Notes: generated by a model from the letters alone, not told the origin. 64,000 nucleotides of DNA from Xestospongia bergquistia (GCA_963965975.1 OZ014412.1:1242501-1306500); one strand, 5' to 3'; counted from the first letter of the stretch, positions 11,850-24,279 are shown. Made by a program: numbers and translations.

Positions 11850-13220
11850 AGTAAAATGCGTACACTTTAACACAAAATGTATACATGGTGCTATATGTTG
11901 TATAAATTATACAATATTACTAAAATGGCATACAGATTGAAAAATATGAGGCCTTACTAACTTATATCAGTGGTTAGATTGAAGTCAAGCATTGCTCTAA
12001 ATCAATCAGACATCAACATCAACTTTCAAATCCAAGTTGATTAGAGTTACACCTTTCTCTTAAGATTGTACATGTATTCAAACAATTCATCACTATAATA
12101 TGATAATCTGATAAAAGTGTTTTTGTACAAATTACAACATTATAAAGTATCATTAAAGTGAACTGATCATAACAATAAGTTACTGGTATGATGACACCAA
12201 TTCATCTATCTTTTGTATAGACATTGTACCTACCTAGTGTTACACAGATATAGGATTTTACCAATATTCCAATAACTGGTATTAATGTTCAAATTAAACT
12301 AAATAATCCAATACAATTATTTTTATTTTCTTTATATTGGTTACAATGAATATATACAATGTGAATAAATGATATAATACAGCTGTGTTTTGTCCTCATG
12401 TGCGTGCTAAACAAGGCTAGCTAGTTGGATCGAATGCCTTTTTAGTTTTACCTCCTCTTGATACTGTTTCACCAATGCTTTATATACATACATAAGCTAC
12501 CTTTGTGTCCTCTCTAACAGTAAAGTAAACCCAAATTAATAGGTTATTTCTCTTCACATTTTTTCACAATCAATCAATGGTTAACGTGAAATCACATGAT
12601 ATAGTAAATGCACATGCACAGTAAATATATCAGCTATAATATCAGCAAAGATCAAAATGATTCAGTATATATAATATTCAGCCAATAAGCAGATATCTGA
12701 TATTCCAATATATTATCGGTGCAATAATAAATGTAACCAAGATTGGAAGTCATGATTCCGGCTAATTCTTTCCATATATACACTGGCCGATCTAGGGGGG
12801 TGCCTGGGGTGCACCCTTTTTATGATTTCATGGTCAATCATTCAAGTCACACCCTGTGGTATATAATTATTACTTCATAGCAAATTCTTGCAACCACACC
12901 TTATAATTAAAAGGGTGTGCTATGAATAATAAAGTATGAATATTTTATTTGGCTTAGAAATTTTGACGCACTCTACGCGAGCGGTTTATGCATCCCTATT
13001 TTTACACTCAAGATCCGCCGGTACAAACACACACACATATATATATAATACAGTATATAATACAGTGGTCATCATTCGAAAAATTGAAAACATAAAGTCA
13101 AAATATCAGTGTCTGCAGCATGGCAATCAGTGTATCCTAGGACTATCATATATGTAGTAGTATTTGTGCATGACTGGTTATTTTCTGCGTAGAATTTTAA
13201 TCTTTTAAAAATTAAATAGG
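11850..13220. other. Non-coding stretch with MITE-like scrap
   Basis: No gene is recognised. Around 12785-12925 an element scrap begins GGCCGATCTAGGGGGGTGCC, typical of non-autonomous DNA transposon ends, and its inner GCACCCTTTTTAT has an inverted counterpart (TTAAAAGGGTGTGC) near 12908-12921. The remainder is AT-rich. Confidence 0.35.
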
Positions 13221-13227
13221 AGGCTTT

Positions 13228-13521
13228 TTATTGCCTTAGCACAGACAGTAATAATTGAACCCTTGCTTGTTTAACCATATTCACTATATCAACTGTAACA
13301 TCAGGCAATGAATGATTGAATATATCTTTCTCAGTTGCCTTATAAGTATTATCTGTTATTGGATCTGTCATTCTATCTTCATTAGCCTGAAATGTACAGA
13401 CATCCACAACAGGAACAGAAGTAACAAAGATTTTGAAAACCCATTTAATGGGCTTCTTAGGTTTATATGGAGATTTCCCTTTGGGACACTCTTTGTACTT
13501 AACCATTGATACATTGATCAA
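13228..13521 (-). pseudogene. piggyBac-like transposase fragment
   Basis: The 97-residue open stretch contains KSPYKPKKPIKWVFKIFVTS, which resembles the block that precedes the catalytic core in piggyBac (DDE_Tnp_1_7) transposases. Nothing upstream or downstream continues the protein, so this is a solitary piece. A second, longer piggyBac relic lies at 31830-33000. Assignment rests on one motif. Confidence 0.45.
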
Positions 13522-13849
13522 CAGACAGCTCTTTTCTGTGATTATAACATGTGCAAAAAAATTCTCACTAGGATATCTGACAGTGTCTGAATCTTATAAT
13601 AATGAGCAGAATCACCACTTGTGGTATCATTGTATTATCTACTATTGCCCTTGCTTTAAAATATTATGCAAACTATAGCTGTTGAAATAACATTATGTGA
13701 CTTCTTTTGTACCATATCTAGCTGTAGAGCTTAGCAAAAATTTATTTTGCACTGTGGGGTATAAGATACATACACCATTGTGTTCATATAACACCTTGTT
13801 TTAACAGTATTGATAGGTAACAAAGTCAATGACTTTATCCATCACATTG

Positions 13850-14495
13850 ATTTTTGCTTATTATTTCTTTATGAATTTGCTAATTGTGTTGAATAATTGT
13901 ATATACTACAGATGTTTCAATAGATAGAATATTCTATGACAACAAGACATAAGAGGTAATATGAAAAAGTTAATAAAAGAGAGTGAAATCTTTAAAATGT
14001 GATTAACATTAAAAAATACATGGGAGAGAATTAGTGATTGATAACAGTTTGAACAGAATAGGTAAAGAAGTATCAACCCACACATTATTAATTTAATTAT
14101 AATTAAAGATCAAACATTATTAAGGCTAGAGGAGGTCTGTATAATATATATTTATCATAATAGATAAGTAATAAAATTAGTGACTTAAGCTTTAATTATA
14201 ACATTGATTTTGCTAGAATATTATTTCTTCATAAATAATTCACGTTTTGTTGAATAATTGTATATACTACAAGTTTTTCAACATAGAGAATGTTCTATAA
14301 GGAAGAGGTTGTTAGGAAAAAGTTAATACAAGAGAATGAAATTCTTATAATGTGATTAACAGCAAGAAAGATGAGGAAAAATTAGTGAATGACAATATCT
14401 TGAGTAGAACAATTACCCATGGCCATGTAATATTATATTAATTATAATTAAAGATCAGACACTATTGAGACTATGGAGAGGCCAGTGTTATAGAT
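13850..14495. repeat. Diverged tandem duplication, unit about 360 bp
   Basis: Two copies, about 13857-14165 and 14217-14495, share stretches such as TTGAATAATTGTATATACTAC, AATGTGATTAACA and AATTATAATTAAAGATCA in the same order and spacing. They differ at many positions, so the duplication is not recent. No reading frame is conserved. Confidence 0.7.
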
Positions 14496-15005
14496 AAATC
14501 AGCAAACACATTTCACCTGTAATAAAAAATTAAGCCATATAGTTCATATAATAGATGTCCCTGACATTTGTCTAGCGTTATTGTCAACAAAAGATAACAG
14601 CCCCACCTGACAGTAATAAAGTGATAATTATATTCATGGCTATATATATTAACATATCTTGACTCTTATTTCCTAGGACATGACTGATTGATTTTATAGT
14701 ATTATGGGAATATGATTCACTTTGTTCAGAATTTATAGTTTATTACTTTCCTAAAACCTGGTCTTTATATTAAATTTTAAATTAGTAATAAGACCTATTA
14801 AATGGTTCTAACCATTTTCCCTAGCATGTTTCTAGCCTCAAAGTCAGGATCAAATTCAAATTGAATAAAATGTACAAGCTTAAGATTACATTAACAATAA
14901 TATTTTGATAATCAACTATATATTTACATTATATATTTACTGTTGACTTGTCTGTGTTGCCTGTCAGCTCATCATGTATAAAGGATTTTGAGGTGACTAG
15001 TATAT

Positions 15006-15249
15006 GGGGCACCATTTGTGTCAAAATTGAATGCATTCAACGGTACATTTAAAATGTTATGATTTACTTTTTAATGTTCATTATTTGTTAAATAACTTGT
15101 GATTTACTAAGTAATGTGTGATTTATTAAATAATGTATATAATACATGATTTACTAAATAAATAAGAAGTAAATCAAGAGTTATTTAATAAATAATGACT
15201 AATTTATTATATCATGATAATTTTCCAATTTTGACACAAATGGCACCCA
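15006..15249. mobile_element. Short MITE with terminal inverted repeats
   Basis: Left end GGGGCACCATTTGTGTCAAA and right end TTTGACACAAATGGCACCC form an inverted pair of about 25 bp. The interior is AT-rich with repeated ATTTACTAAATAATG units and no coding sequence. Flanking TAT and ATA are compatible with a TA target duplication, which cannot be proved here. It lies just downstream of receptor B. Confidence 0.6.
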
Positions 15250-15516
15250 TAGAATATAGTTTGAAGTGGTATAGCAGCAAGTGATCTAGATTGTTAGAAC
15301 AGAAATTGTACTTGAGGAGACAGTCTTCCTACTTCAAGAAACTAGAAGAAATGTAAAATCACTATATAAGTTGATCTATAATAACATATACAATTATTAT
15401 ATCTACTTTATTAACAGTAACTTAAATTTGGATGGATTTCATGTAAATTAAATTTACTGTCTGTTAGCTGTGATATTGTTCTGATATTGCAGTCTTAATT
15501 ATAGACCTGACAAAAG

Positions 15517-18500
15517 CTAAAAGTAATATTGGTTACAATGACATATTAACTTGCATGTTGTTATAATAGTACCATTGTTCAAATAATGTCCTCCTCCTTC
15601 TAGATCTATATAAAAATAAAATTTATTAATGTTACATTGTATACCTTGATTTTGTGCCATTGGTTCCATTGATGTTGATTCCCTAGAACTGATATAAGTT
15701 AAAAGTAATATCAGTTACAATGATATATTAACTTACTTGTTGTTACCATTTGCTAAATCATGTCTTCCTCCATCTAGATTTATAATATATCAATGTCATC
15801 AATGTTATGTCATATACCTTGATTTTGTGCCATTGGTTCCATTGATGTTGATTCCCTAGAACTGATATAAGTTAAAAGTAATATCAGTTACAATGATATA
15901 TTAACTTACTTGTTGTTACCATTTGCTAAATCATGTCTTCCTCCATCTAGATTTATAATATATCAATGTCATCAATGTTATGTCATATACCTTGATTTTG
16001 TGCCATTGGTTCCATTGATGTTGATTCCCTAGAACTGAGATAAGTTAAAAGTAATATCAGTTACAATGATATATTAACTTACTTGTTGTTACCATTTGCT
16101 AAATCATGTCTTCCTCCGTCTAGATTTATAATATATCAATGTCATCAATGTTATGTCATATACCTTGATTTTGTGCCATTGGTTCCATTGATGTTGATTC
16201 CCTAGAACTGATATAAGCTAAAAGTAATATCAGTTACAATGATATATTAACTTACTTGTTGTTACCATTTGCTAAATCATGTCTTCCTCCGTCTAGATTT
16301 ATAATATATCAATGTCATCAATGTTATGTCATATACCTTGATTTTGTGCCATTGGTTCCATTGATGTTGATTCCCTAGAACTGAGATAAGTTAAAAGTAA
16401 TATCAGTTACAATGATATATTAACTTACTTGTTGTTACCATTTGCTAAATCATGTCTTCCTCCGTCTAGATTTATAATATATCAATGTCATCAATGTTAT
16501 GTCATATACCTTGATTTTGTGCCATTGGTTCCATTGATGTTGATTCCCTAGAACTGATATAAGCTAAAAGTAATATCAGTTACAATGATATATTAACTTA
16601 CTTGTTGTTACCATTTGCTAAATCATGTCTTCCTCCATCTAGATTTATAATATATCAATGTCATCAATGCTATGTCATATACCTTGATTTTGTGCCATTG
16701 GTTCCATTGATGTTGATTCCCTAGAACTGATATAAGTTAAAAGTAATATCAGTTACAATGATATATTAACTTACTTGTTGTTACCATTTGCTAAATCATG
16801 TCTTCCTCCGTCTAGATTTATAATATATCAATGTCATCAATGTTATGTCATATACCTTGATTTTGTGCCATTGGTTCCATTGATGTTGATTCCCTAGAAC
16901 TGATATAAGTTAAAAGTAATATCAGTTACAATGATATATTAACTTACTTGTTGTTACCATTTGCTAAATCATGTCTTCCTCCATCTAGATCTATAATATA
17001 TCAATGTCACCAATGTTATGTCATATACCTTGATTTTGTGCCATTGGTTCCATTGATGTTGATTCCCTAGAACTGATATAAGTTAAAAGTAATATCAGTT
17101 ACAATGATATATTAACTTACTTGTTGTTACCATTTGCTAAATCATGTCTTCCTCCATCTAGATTTATAATATATCAATGTCATCAATGTTATGTCATATA
17201 CCTTGATTTTGTGCCATTGGTTCCATTGATGTTGATTCCCTAGAACTGATATAAGTTAAAAGTAATATCAGTTACAATGATATATTAACTTACTTGTTGT
17301 TACCATTTGCTAAATCATGTCTTTCTCCATCTAGATCTATAATATATCAATGTCATCAATGTTATGTCATATACCTTGATTTTGTGCCATTGGTTCCATT
17401 GATGTTGATTCCCTAGAACTGATATAAGTTAAAAGTAATATCAGTTACAATGATATATTAACTTACTTGTTGTTACCATTTGCTAAATCATGTCTTTCTC
17501 CATCTAGATCTATAATATATCAATGTCATCAATGTTATGTCATATACCTTGATTTTGTGCCATTGGTTCCATTGATGTTGATTCCCTAGAACTGATATAA
17601 GTTAAAAGTAATATCAGTTACAATGATATATTAACTTACTTGTTGTTACCATTTGCTAAATCATGTCTTTCTCCATCTAGATTTATAATATATCAATGTC
17701 ATCAATGTTATGTCATATACCTTGATTTTGTGCCATTGGTTCCATTGATGTTGATTCCCTAGAACTGATATAAGTTAAAAGTAATATCAGTTACAATGAT
17801 ATATTAACTTACTTGTTGTTACCATTTGCTAAATCATGTCTTCCTCCGTCTAGATTTATAATATATCAATGTCATCAGTGTTATGTCATATACCTTGATT
17901 TTGTGCCATTGGTTCCATTGATGTTGATTCCCTAGAACTGATATAAGCTAAAAGTAATATCAGTTACAATGACATATTAACTTACTTGTTGTTACCATTT
18001 GGTAAATCATGTCTTTCTCCATCTAGATTTATAATATATCAATGTCATCAATGTTATGTCATATATACCTTGATTTTGTGCCCTTGATAGCTTTGTTTTC
18101 CTCTTCCAAACACAAACACAAACTATTCCAAGAATAACAATAAACATAAATACTACAACAGGAAGAACTATATTAAATAACCAATTGAAATTATGTGAAA
18201 CTAGAGTGTAAAAATTTATAAGTTCACTTGTGCATTTAACATATAAATACCATTAGCTATTCCATCAGTAGGTACCATTGATGTCATTATATTGGTAGTA
18301 TTGGTAATGTCACTGATCAGAGAGACAGTCCCATCATTAGTTGTAGTACCTAGTAAAATATAGAACAGTATAGCATATTTTATATATGTAATCTATTATA
18401 TATTACTTACTGTTAATAACACTAATTAAGTGGACTGTCTCATCACTTGATGAATTATTACCTAAGCACCACAAAAAAGTACATTAGAATAGTCTGCATG

Positions 18501-20036
18501 CACATTACTTACTGGTTATAAAAACAGTCTCAATAGGAGATGGTAGTAGAAAGATATACTCCAGTACACAAGGCTTGACAGATGGTTTAGTTATAATAGT
18601 ATCATTTACTATATCATGAGCTGTCACAGTATAGTTACCACTAACTGGTAGACTTATATACTGGTATACTCTACTCTCCTCTATACTGGATTTACTCATA
18701 TTAATAGACTTCACAGTTCCTTTAGAAGACTCTCTAAATATCACATGACATCCATCAGCAGTAGATCTCTCAGCAAACCTACACTCTATAACAACTGATC
18801 CATTATCAGAGTTGTACTGTAGAGTGAGTCCTTGAACATGGTAGGTTGCTATGGTGACAAGAGGAATGACATGTTATGAAGAATATCACATACTCACTAA
18901 AAAATGACTCATTTTTTGTTTTAGATCTATTCAATTGATCCAGTATATCAGCAGTAAAGATATACTTTAGTTGAGGACCAAGATTTAATACAGTATAGTT
19001 AACTGTGACTGATTGACATTCTTCTAAAGAACAAAAAATATCTTTCCAATTATGTTCTATTTCTGTTCCATTCAGTTGTCTTGTAGTACCCAGTAATGTG
19101 CTGTTACATATTCTAGCACTTCCAACAATCTATAATGTATATACTCAATATATAATACTTTATATAATGTGTTGTTAACTTACTGTGATTTGAATATCTA
19201 CATTAAAGGAATGACCATTATAGATGATCTCATGATCGAGCAATACAAAAACATTACTCTCTGTAAGAAGACAGAGATATCAAAGTCAACATAAATGTAA
19301 ATGTACTATTACTTTCATTACATTCCTCTTGTATAGTAACATTATTAGAACTATATTCTCCACTATGAGCTATAACAGTAGCAGTATAAATATCACAGAC
19401 TGTGAGGTTATATAACTCATAAGATGTATACTCAGTGATATCATTATATAGTAACTGGCCATGTTGGTTCTCTATATAAATATGATATGATATTGGAATA
19501 TTCTCAGACGAAAATGATGAAGTAGACCAGGTCAACAAGCCTGAAGTACCATTTAAAGTCAAATTCAAGTTGACTACTGGTGTAATACCTGTCATTGAAT
19601 GAAAAGAAAATACCTTGTATATACTCTATCAAACTAACCTTTAACTGCCAAATTAGCTCCCTTATTAATGGGAACAACATTTGGGCATACAACAGTACAT
19701 TGAACACTTATTCCATCATTAATAGGTAGTGCTCTTATAGTTAGTACTGATGACCACACATCAACTGATATATTGTTAGTAGTTACTGATATCTCTCTAT
19801 CTTGATTGCTTGGATCAGTGAGTTTATTACCTTCTACTGCCCAATAGAGTACCTTTCCTGTACCCTCACAGGTAAAGTTAGCCATTGTGTTGAGAGAAGC
19901 ATTCACTGAAGAGGGAGCTACTGTAATCACTAGAGGATAATTAAGCTAAGAAAGTACTTAATGGTATTGTGCCCTTACCAACAGCGTCTGTACATATCAA
20001 AATGAGTAGAAGACTTCCTAATGCAAATACAAACAT
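15517..20036 (-). CDS. Receptor B: Ig-FN3 membrane receptor with 14-fold repeated cytoplasmic tail
   Basis: Model exons: 20036-19979 (signal peptide MFVFALGSLLLILICTDAVG), 19929-19639 (Ig), 19588-19313 (FN3), 19260-19184, 19129-18898, 18848-18513 (TYHVQ module), 18461-18411, 18349-18251 (Ser/Thr-rich linker), 18200-18069 (transmembrane helix, NIVLPVVVFMFIVILGIVCV, then KRKTK). Next come 14 alternating pairs of 37- and 38-nt exons between 18022 and 15645, and a terminal exon 15599-15517. All junctions are GT-AG and all phases close, giving 894 residues. The tail is 14 in-frame copies of a 25-residue unit made of DGGRHDLANGNNK and ESTSMEPMAQNQ. The last copy is diverged (EGGGHYLNNGT) and carries the stop. 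The tail holds no tyrosine motif. Function unknown; cell-surface recognition inferred. Confidence 0.85.
15645..18022 (-). repeat. 173-bp tandem array of exon pairs inside receptor B
   Basis: Fourteen copies recur with a period of exactly 173 bp; the end of the motif CATTGGTTCC falls at 15667, 15840, 16013 and so on to 17916. Each unit is a 38-nt exon, a 44-nt intron, a 37-nt exon and a 54-nt intron. Copies are nearly identical. Differences include GATATAAG versus GAGATAAG in the longer intron, CCATC versus CCGTC (a silent change) and a Gly/Glu change in the 37-nt exon. The longer intron contains an inverted pair, AACTGATAT and ATATCAGTT. A diverged copy flanks each end. Confidence 0.95.
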
Positions 20037-20039
20037 TAC

Positions 20040-20540
20040 AGAAAAATGAGGTTCTCGTCAATGAGATTTCCGGAGATTTCCAAGATTTCATTACAAATTT
20101 CAAGAAAAGAATATTCTAGAATTTGAGAGAATCTTTTAAGAGATTTATTTTGAAACGGAAGTGGGTGTTTTATTAAAAATGGCCGCTATGTAGGTACAGA
20201 GCGTTATCATTTCGAATACGTCCGCATACCCCAGTATACCACTGTGGGCAGAGGGCACGCAAATAATAATAATAATAATAAAGACAAGTCTATTATAATT
20301 ATTCCCTCACGCCTATTATAATTATTCGTGCTCCACTGAATCTTGTGCTACTGATAGTTTTATCTTTGCTGTATTACTTTCGGTCTTACTGTATTAATTT
20401 ACTTTTATTGCCTTTGACTGTTCAGTATTCAAGTATCAATTATTTCTGTAATATTTTTTTCTTTTAATTATTGTATCACTACACTACTTATATTGTATTT
20501 ATATTTTTTTGCATTAAAAAAGTAGTTTTAAAAACTATGT
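20040..20540. other. Spacer upstream of receptor B
   Basis: No gene is seen. It should hold the receptor B promoter, but no convincing element was recognised. An AAT microsatellite lies at about 20263-20280. Confidence 0.4.
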
Positions 20541-21120
20541 CAACTTCAAGTTTTCCCATGTTCATATTGTCCAAAATCTTTTTCATTTTGAAGTGGACTA
20601 TCTCGTCATATGAAGAAAGACCACACTGAAGAAAAAACTGTAACAAATGATAGAGACAAACCATCGCCGTGTTGATAGGTATCCATGTTCTTCTTCGAAT
20701 TGCACGGAATTTAGTTTACGAATGACTATAAAAGATTGAAAAGGGTAAAACAACACATAGAAAAACAGAGATTCATAAAAGACATAAAGCTGCAATGGAG
20801 CTAAATCCAACTTTACAACCAACCAATGACAAAACATGGAGAATTCAGTCTTATAATAAAAAAGACACATACTACATTCTCAACAAACTATTAAAAAATT
20901 GTTCATGCAAGATACATTGCTCAATGTGTTATGCGTACACATGTATTCATGTACATGTATGGATGTAATCTTACATTACACGGTATGTAAGCACATACAT
21001 TTTCTTCATATGTCAATTAACAAACAAGAGGAAGAGGAGAATACGGAGAACAAAGATGAACTTGAGAATGATAATGATGATTATGAAAAGAAGGATGAAC
21101 AAGATACAATAGAAAACTAA
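20541..21120 (+). pseudogene. MULE-type transposase scrap (C2H2 finger plus SWIM finger)
   Basis: Plus-strand translation gives a C2H2-like finger (CPKSF then LSRHMKKDH) near 20565-20625. After a gap comes a SWIM-like zinc finger: TWRIQSYNKKDTYYI near 20838-20880, then CSCKIHCSMCYAYTC and VCKHIHFLHM up to about 21015. The same modules in the same order occur in the MULE at 61526-63654, whose catalytic core is lacking here. Several frames are needed to follow it, so it is a degenerate, internally deleted copy. An acidic Glu/Asp-rich tail follows to 21118. Confidence 0.65.
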
Positions 21121-21488
21121 CACAGAAATGAAGGCATGGAGTATAATGAAACTGACAATGAATGTAAAAGTAACAAAAGCTGTGATATTTACAAGTGCAC
21201 AGTTAATAGCAGTGAGTTTGACACACATGAATATTTTTGTCAAGTACTGCAAGGTGATTCATTCACAGACCTCACTACATATTTATTCCAAAAACAAAGA
21301 AAATTCCAGGCCTACAACCAAAAAATTGGGCAAAAATGGAAATTTTCACAGATTTCTTATTACTCTCATCATAATACTGTAAGTTTGCAAAATTCACAAA
21401 ACTTCAAAAAAATTTGCAGTGAATGGAGGGTTTAGCATATAACAGTTAAATCTAAGGCCAAGTTATCCAAGCATAGGGACTAGCATAC

Positions 21489-21534
21489 GTTATGTCATTG
21501 TCATATGTGGTACCACATATGACAATGACATAAC
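21489..21534. repeat. Perfect 46-bp palindrome
   Basis: The sequence reads the same on both strands with no spacer, centred on GGTACC; the left arm begins GTTATGTCATTGTCATATG. With one mismatched pair the symmetry extends to 21483-21540. It lies between the MULE scrap and the Gypsy fossil and overlaps no coding sequence. Confidence 0.95.
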
Positions 21535-21809
21535 TTATGCCGGTGTCATTCTATTTGTAAATCTTTGGCAAACCCAATGAGATCTACAAGTGTACACTAC
21601 TATTTTAAGAACAATGTGGATGAACCACTACCTCTTGTTAAATAACTTTTTATTCAACTGTACATGAAAACTTTCATCTTGTGCTACTATATTTAGATCA
21701 TTACAATCATTTATGTTTAGATTAGTCTTCAAATGTTTGGTCTGGGCAACCAAGTACATATATAGAGGTAAATTATATAGTGTCACTTATCCTGCTTCAA
21801 CTGATATTA

Positions 21810-23225
21810 TCTGTAGTGGATCTTACTAATAATTATGTATGAATATGTTATTATGGTTAGAGCATGCTCAGTTGTGTTGGTTCCTCACGCTTATCTAGAG
21901 GCTGTTTGTGTCTGTGTCTTTGTGTTATTATTACAATAAATCTTTGTCAATAGTAAGCACAGCCATCACAGTGATGACGAAGATGGCATTTAAACCCGCA
22001 TATGGTCAAATGCTAGAGTTTGAGCCATCGGCAGAGTCATTTTCAGTTTATGTGGAGCGAGTTAATCTGTTCTTCACTGCAAACGAAGTGCCAGAGGAGG
22101 AGAGAGTTCCCGTGTTTCTAACCATCATAGGAAAAAGTACCTATGCATTACTCAGGAACTTGTTACAGCCTAGCTTACCCAAGGACAAAACGTTTGAAGA
22201 CATAACGGAAATACTCAAGAAGCATTACCAACCTGTTCTGTCAGTGATTGCCGAGCAGTTTCAATTTCATAATAGGACTCAAAAGAGGGGGAAAGTGTTG
22301 CTGAGTATGTAGCCGAATTAAAGCAGTTATCGACTCACTGTCAGTTCGAGGCATACCTCGATGATGCCTTAAGAGATCGCTTGGTGTGTGGACTTCGGAA
22401 AGAGGCGACTACTATTAGAAGATCAGCTAACCTTCATGAAAGCCATGGAGATGGCTCAAAATATCAAGTCGGTTGACAAACAGACACTAGCAATAAAGAA
22501 TGCTGCTACAGTCCCAAGTGGTCTCACTAATCAAGTCTCTTCTTTAAGTACAATGTGTTACAGGTGTGGTAAATCGAATCATATCACCAGTCAGTGTCGC
22601 TATAAAGATGTTGATTGTTTGAAATGTGACAAAAGAGGTCACTTGAAAGCTGTCTGTCACAGTAAAGGACCTATGAGAGGCCGACCTCCAGTTAGTAGTC
22701 TTCACCCAAGTGAGACGTCCAAATGGTCAAAACTACACTCTAGATCACAGAGAACAAAATATATAGAAGAAATAGAAGATAAGAGCGGTAATCAGTCATT
22801 GGCATGAAATATTGCATACATCCCTAATCAGTGGAGTAGACCTATTAATCAACAAGTACTCAAAGGTATTCAGTAACACTCTGGGAACTATGTCTCAGTA
22901 TTTTGCAAAACTACGTCTCAAACCTGATACTAACCCCAAGTTCTGACACCCTCGTCCCGTACCTTTTCCACTTAAAGATGGAATAGAGAGAGAACTTGAC
23001 AAGCTCCAGTCAGCTGGAATCGTTGACCCTATTGTATTTAGTGAGTGGGCAGCACCTATCGTTGCTGTTCCCAAACAAGACAGCTCTATACGTATATGTG
23101 GTGACTATAAGGTCACGCTCAATCCATCATTAGAGATTGTCCAATACCATTACCAAAACCTGTAGAATTATTTGCTTCTGTTTCAGGAGGTAAGAAATTG
23201 ACAAAACTAGATTTGTCTCAGGCAG
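21810..23225 (+). mobile_element. Ty3/Gypsy-like LTR retrotransposon fossil
   Basis: Recognisable parts: a gag-like region starting near 21983 (FKPAYGQMLEFEPSAESF), a double zinc knuckle near 22555-22665 (CYRCGKSNHITSQC and CLKCDKRGHLKAVC), and the start of reverse transcriptase near 22940-23225 (PVPFPLKDGIERELDKLQ, FSEWAAPIVAVPKQD, KKLTKLDLSQA). A 5' LTR probably lies before the gag region, but its edges could not be fixed. The copy is broken, with several breaks, and looks old. It lies between host genes on the opposite strand. Confidence 0.8.
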
Positions 23226-23284
23226 TGTCTCACTTTAACTCGAGTACTCTCATTCAAAAACATTCTCGATATCTCAAGACACCT

Positions 23285-23600
23285 AGTAGGTCAATTGTCC
23301 TGTTATCTTTTATATTATTCATTGGTGTAATAATCTAACCTAGTCTCAGACATGTTCTCGGTCTCAAAAAGCAACCACTGTCAAGTCTCCAATAGGTCAG
23401 TTTGTCTGTTATCTTCTATATTATTCATTGGTATAATAATTTAGCCTCTAGTACTCAGTCTTGGACATGTTCTCAATCTCAAAAACACAACCACTGTCAA
23501 CTCTCAAATAGGTCAGTTGTCATTTATCTTTTACATTATTAATTCTTATAATAATCTAGCCTCTCTAGTCTCTAGCTCTATCTTTCATTTTTATAATCTC
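23285..23600. repeat. Tandem repeat of about 107-114 bp, three copies
   Basis: The phrase AATAGGTCAGTT followed by a TATTATTCATTGGTATAATAA-like core recurs, with TAGGTCA at about 23287, 23394 and 23508. Spacers also repeat, with CATGTTCTCAATCTC-type stretches and ACAACCACTGTCAA. No coding potential was seen. Confidence 0.7.
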
Positions 23601-23797
23601 TCTTGCACATGTTAAGTGACTATCACTTTTTGGCAAATGTTTGTGAAATAGTGAATTGGGCAATCATTATTATATTGTATACTTATTGATATAAGGTATT
23701 TCTACTTATTAATGTTTAGAAAATAATATTTTAGTGTAAAAGCAAAAATTGTACTAAGAGAAACAATAGAAATTAAAGTTATATTCATAAATGTCAT

Positions 23798-24079
23798 CTA
23801 AATTATACTGTTGTCATATTCTGTTACTATTTCTGTATCTATGTAGTCATCTGAGACAGAGTTGGTTTCATTATCTGATGCTGCACTTTCACTGTCTTCC
23901 TCAGTGTCACTATTTTCATGCTGTGTAGTTTGGTTTACCAGTATGTTTGTATATCCTATACACTGACATCCATTCACAAAACACTGGTTTTTAATTTGTT
24001 TGCGTCCACAATGACTAAATGTGCAGCCTTTTGTACAATTGCAACCACATAACAGATAGTCAATATTTTGTCGTGTCAC
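23798..24079 (-). other. Small Cys-rich open frame, CXC-like
   Basis: Open stretch of 93 residues with the spacing CGCNCTKGCTFSHCGRKQ then NQCFVNGCQC, followed by an acidic Ser/Asp/Glu tail (NSDTEEDSESAASDNE). The cysteine pattern resembles CXC zinc-binding repeats found at the C-terminus of some transposases and of Tesmin-type proteins. Whether it is a host exon or an element scrap cannot be decided. The preceding minus-strand stretch at 24276-24076 is also open but unrecognised. Confidence 0.35.
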
Positions 24080-24279
24080 ACTTTTTTGTGTAGGGTTTTC
24101 TTAATCAATGCTATATGACCCATCCTCATGGAGTATCCATTAACTGTTTTCTGGTGAAGACAAGCTATAATACACATCAAATAAATGTGAGTTCTTCCAC
24201 AAAGTAGATATGTATTTGGTGACACCTTAGTGAAGAATAGAAGGCGTTCTTTGATCTGAGGTAATATTTTCAGCAACTA

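Noticed and set aside
15650-18030. CRISPR-like array or satellite
   Set aside because: Units are contiguous with no unique spacers, and the repeat is explained by phase-matched exon pairs of receptor B.
23798-24079. Tesmin-type CXC host gene
   Set aside because: Only one and a half cysteine repeats and no neighbouring exons; reported only as an unclassified frame.
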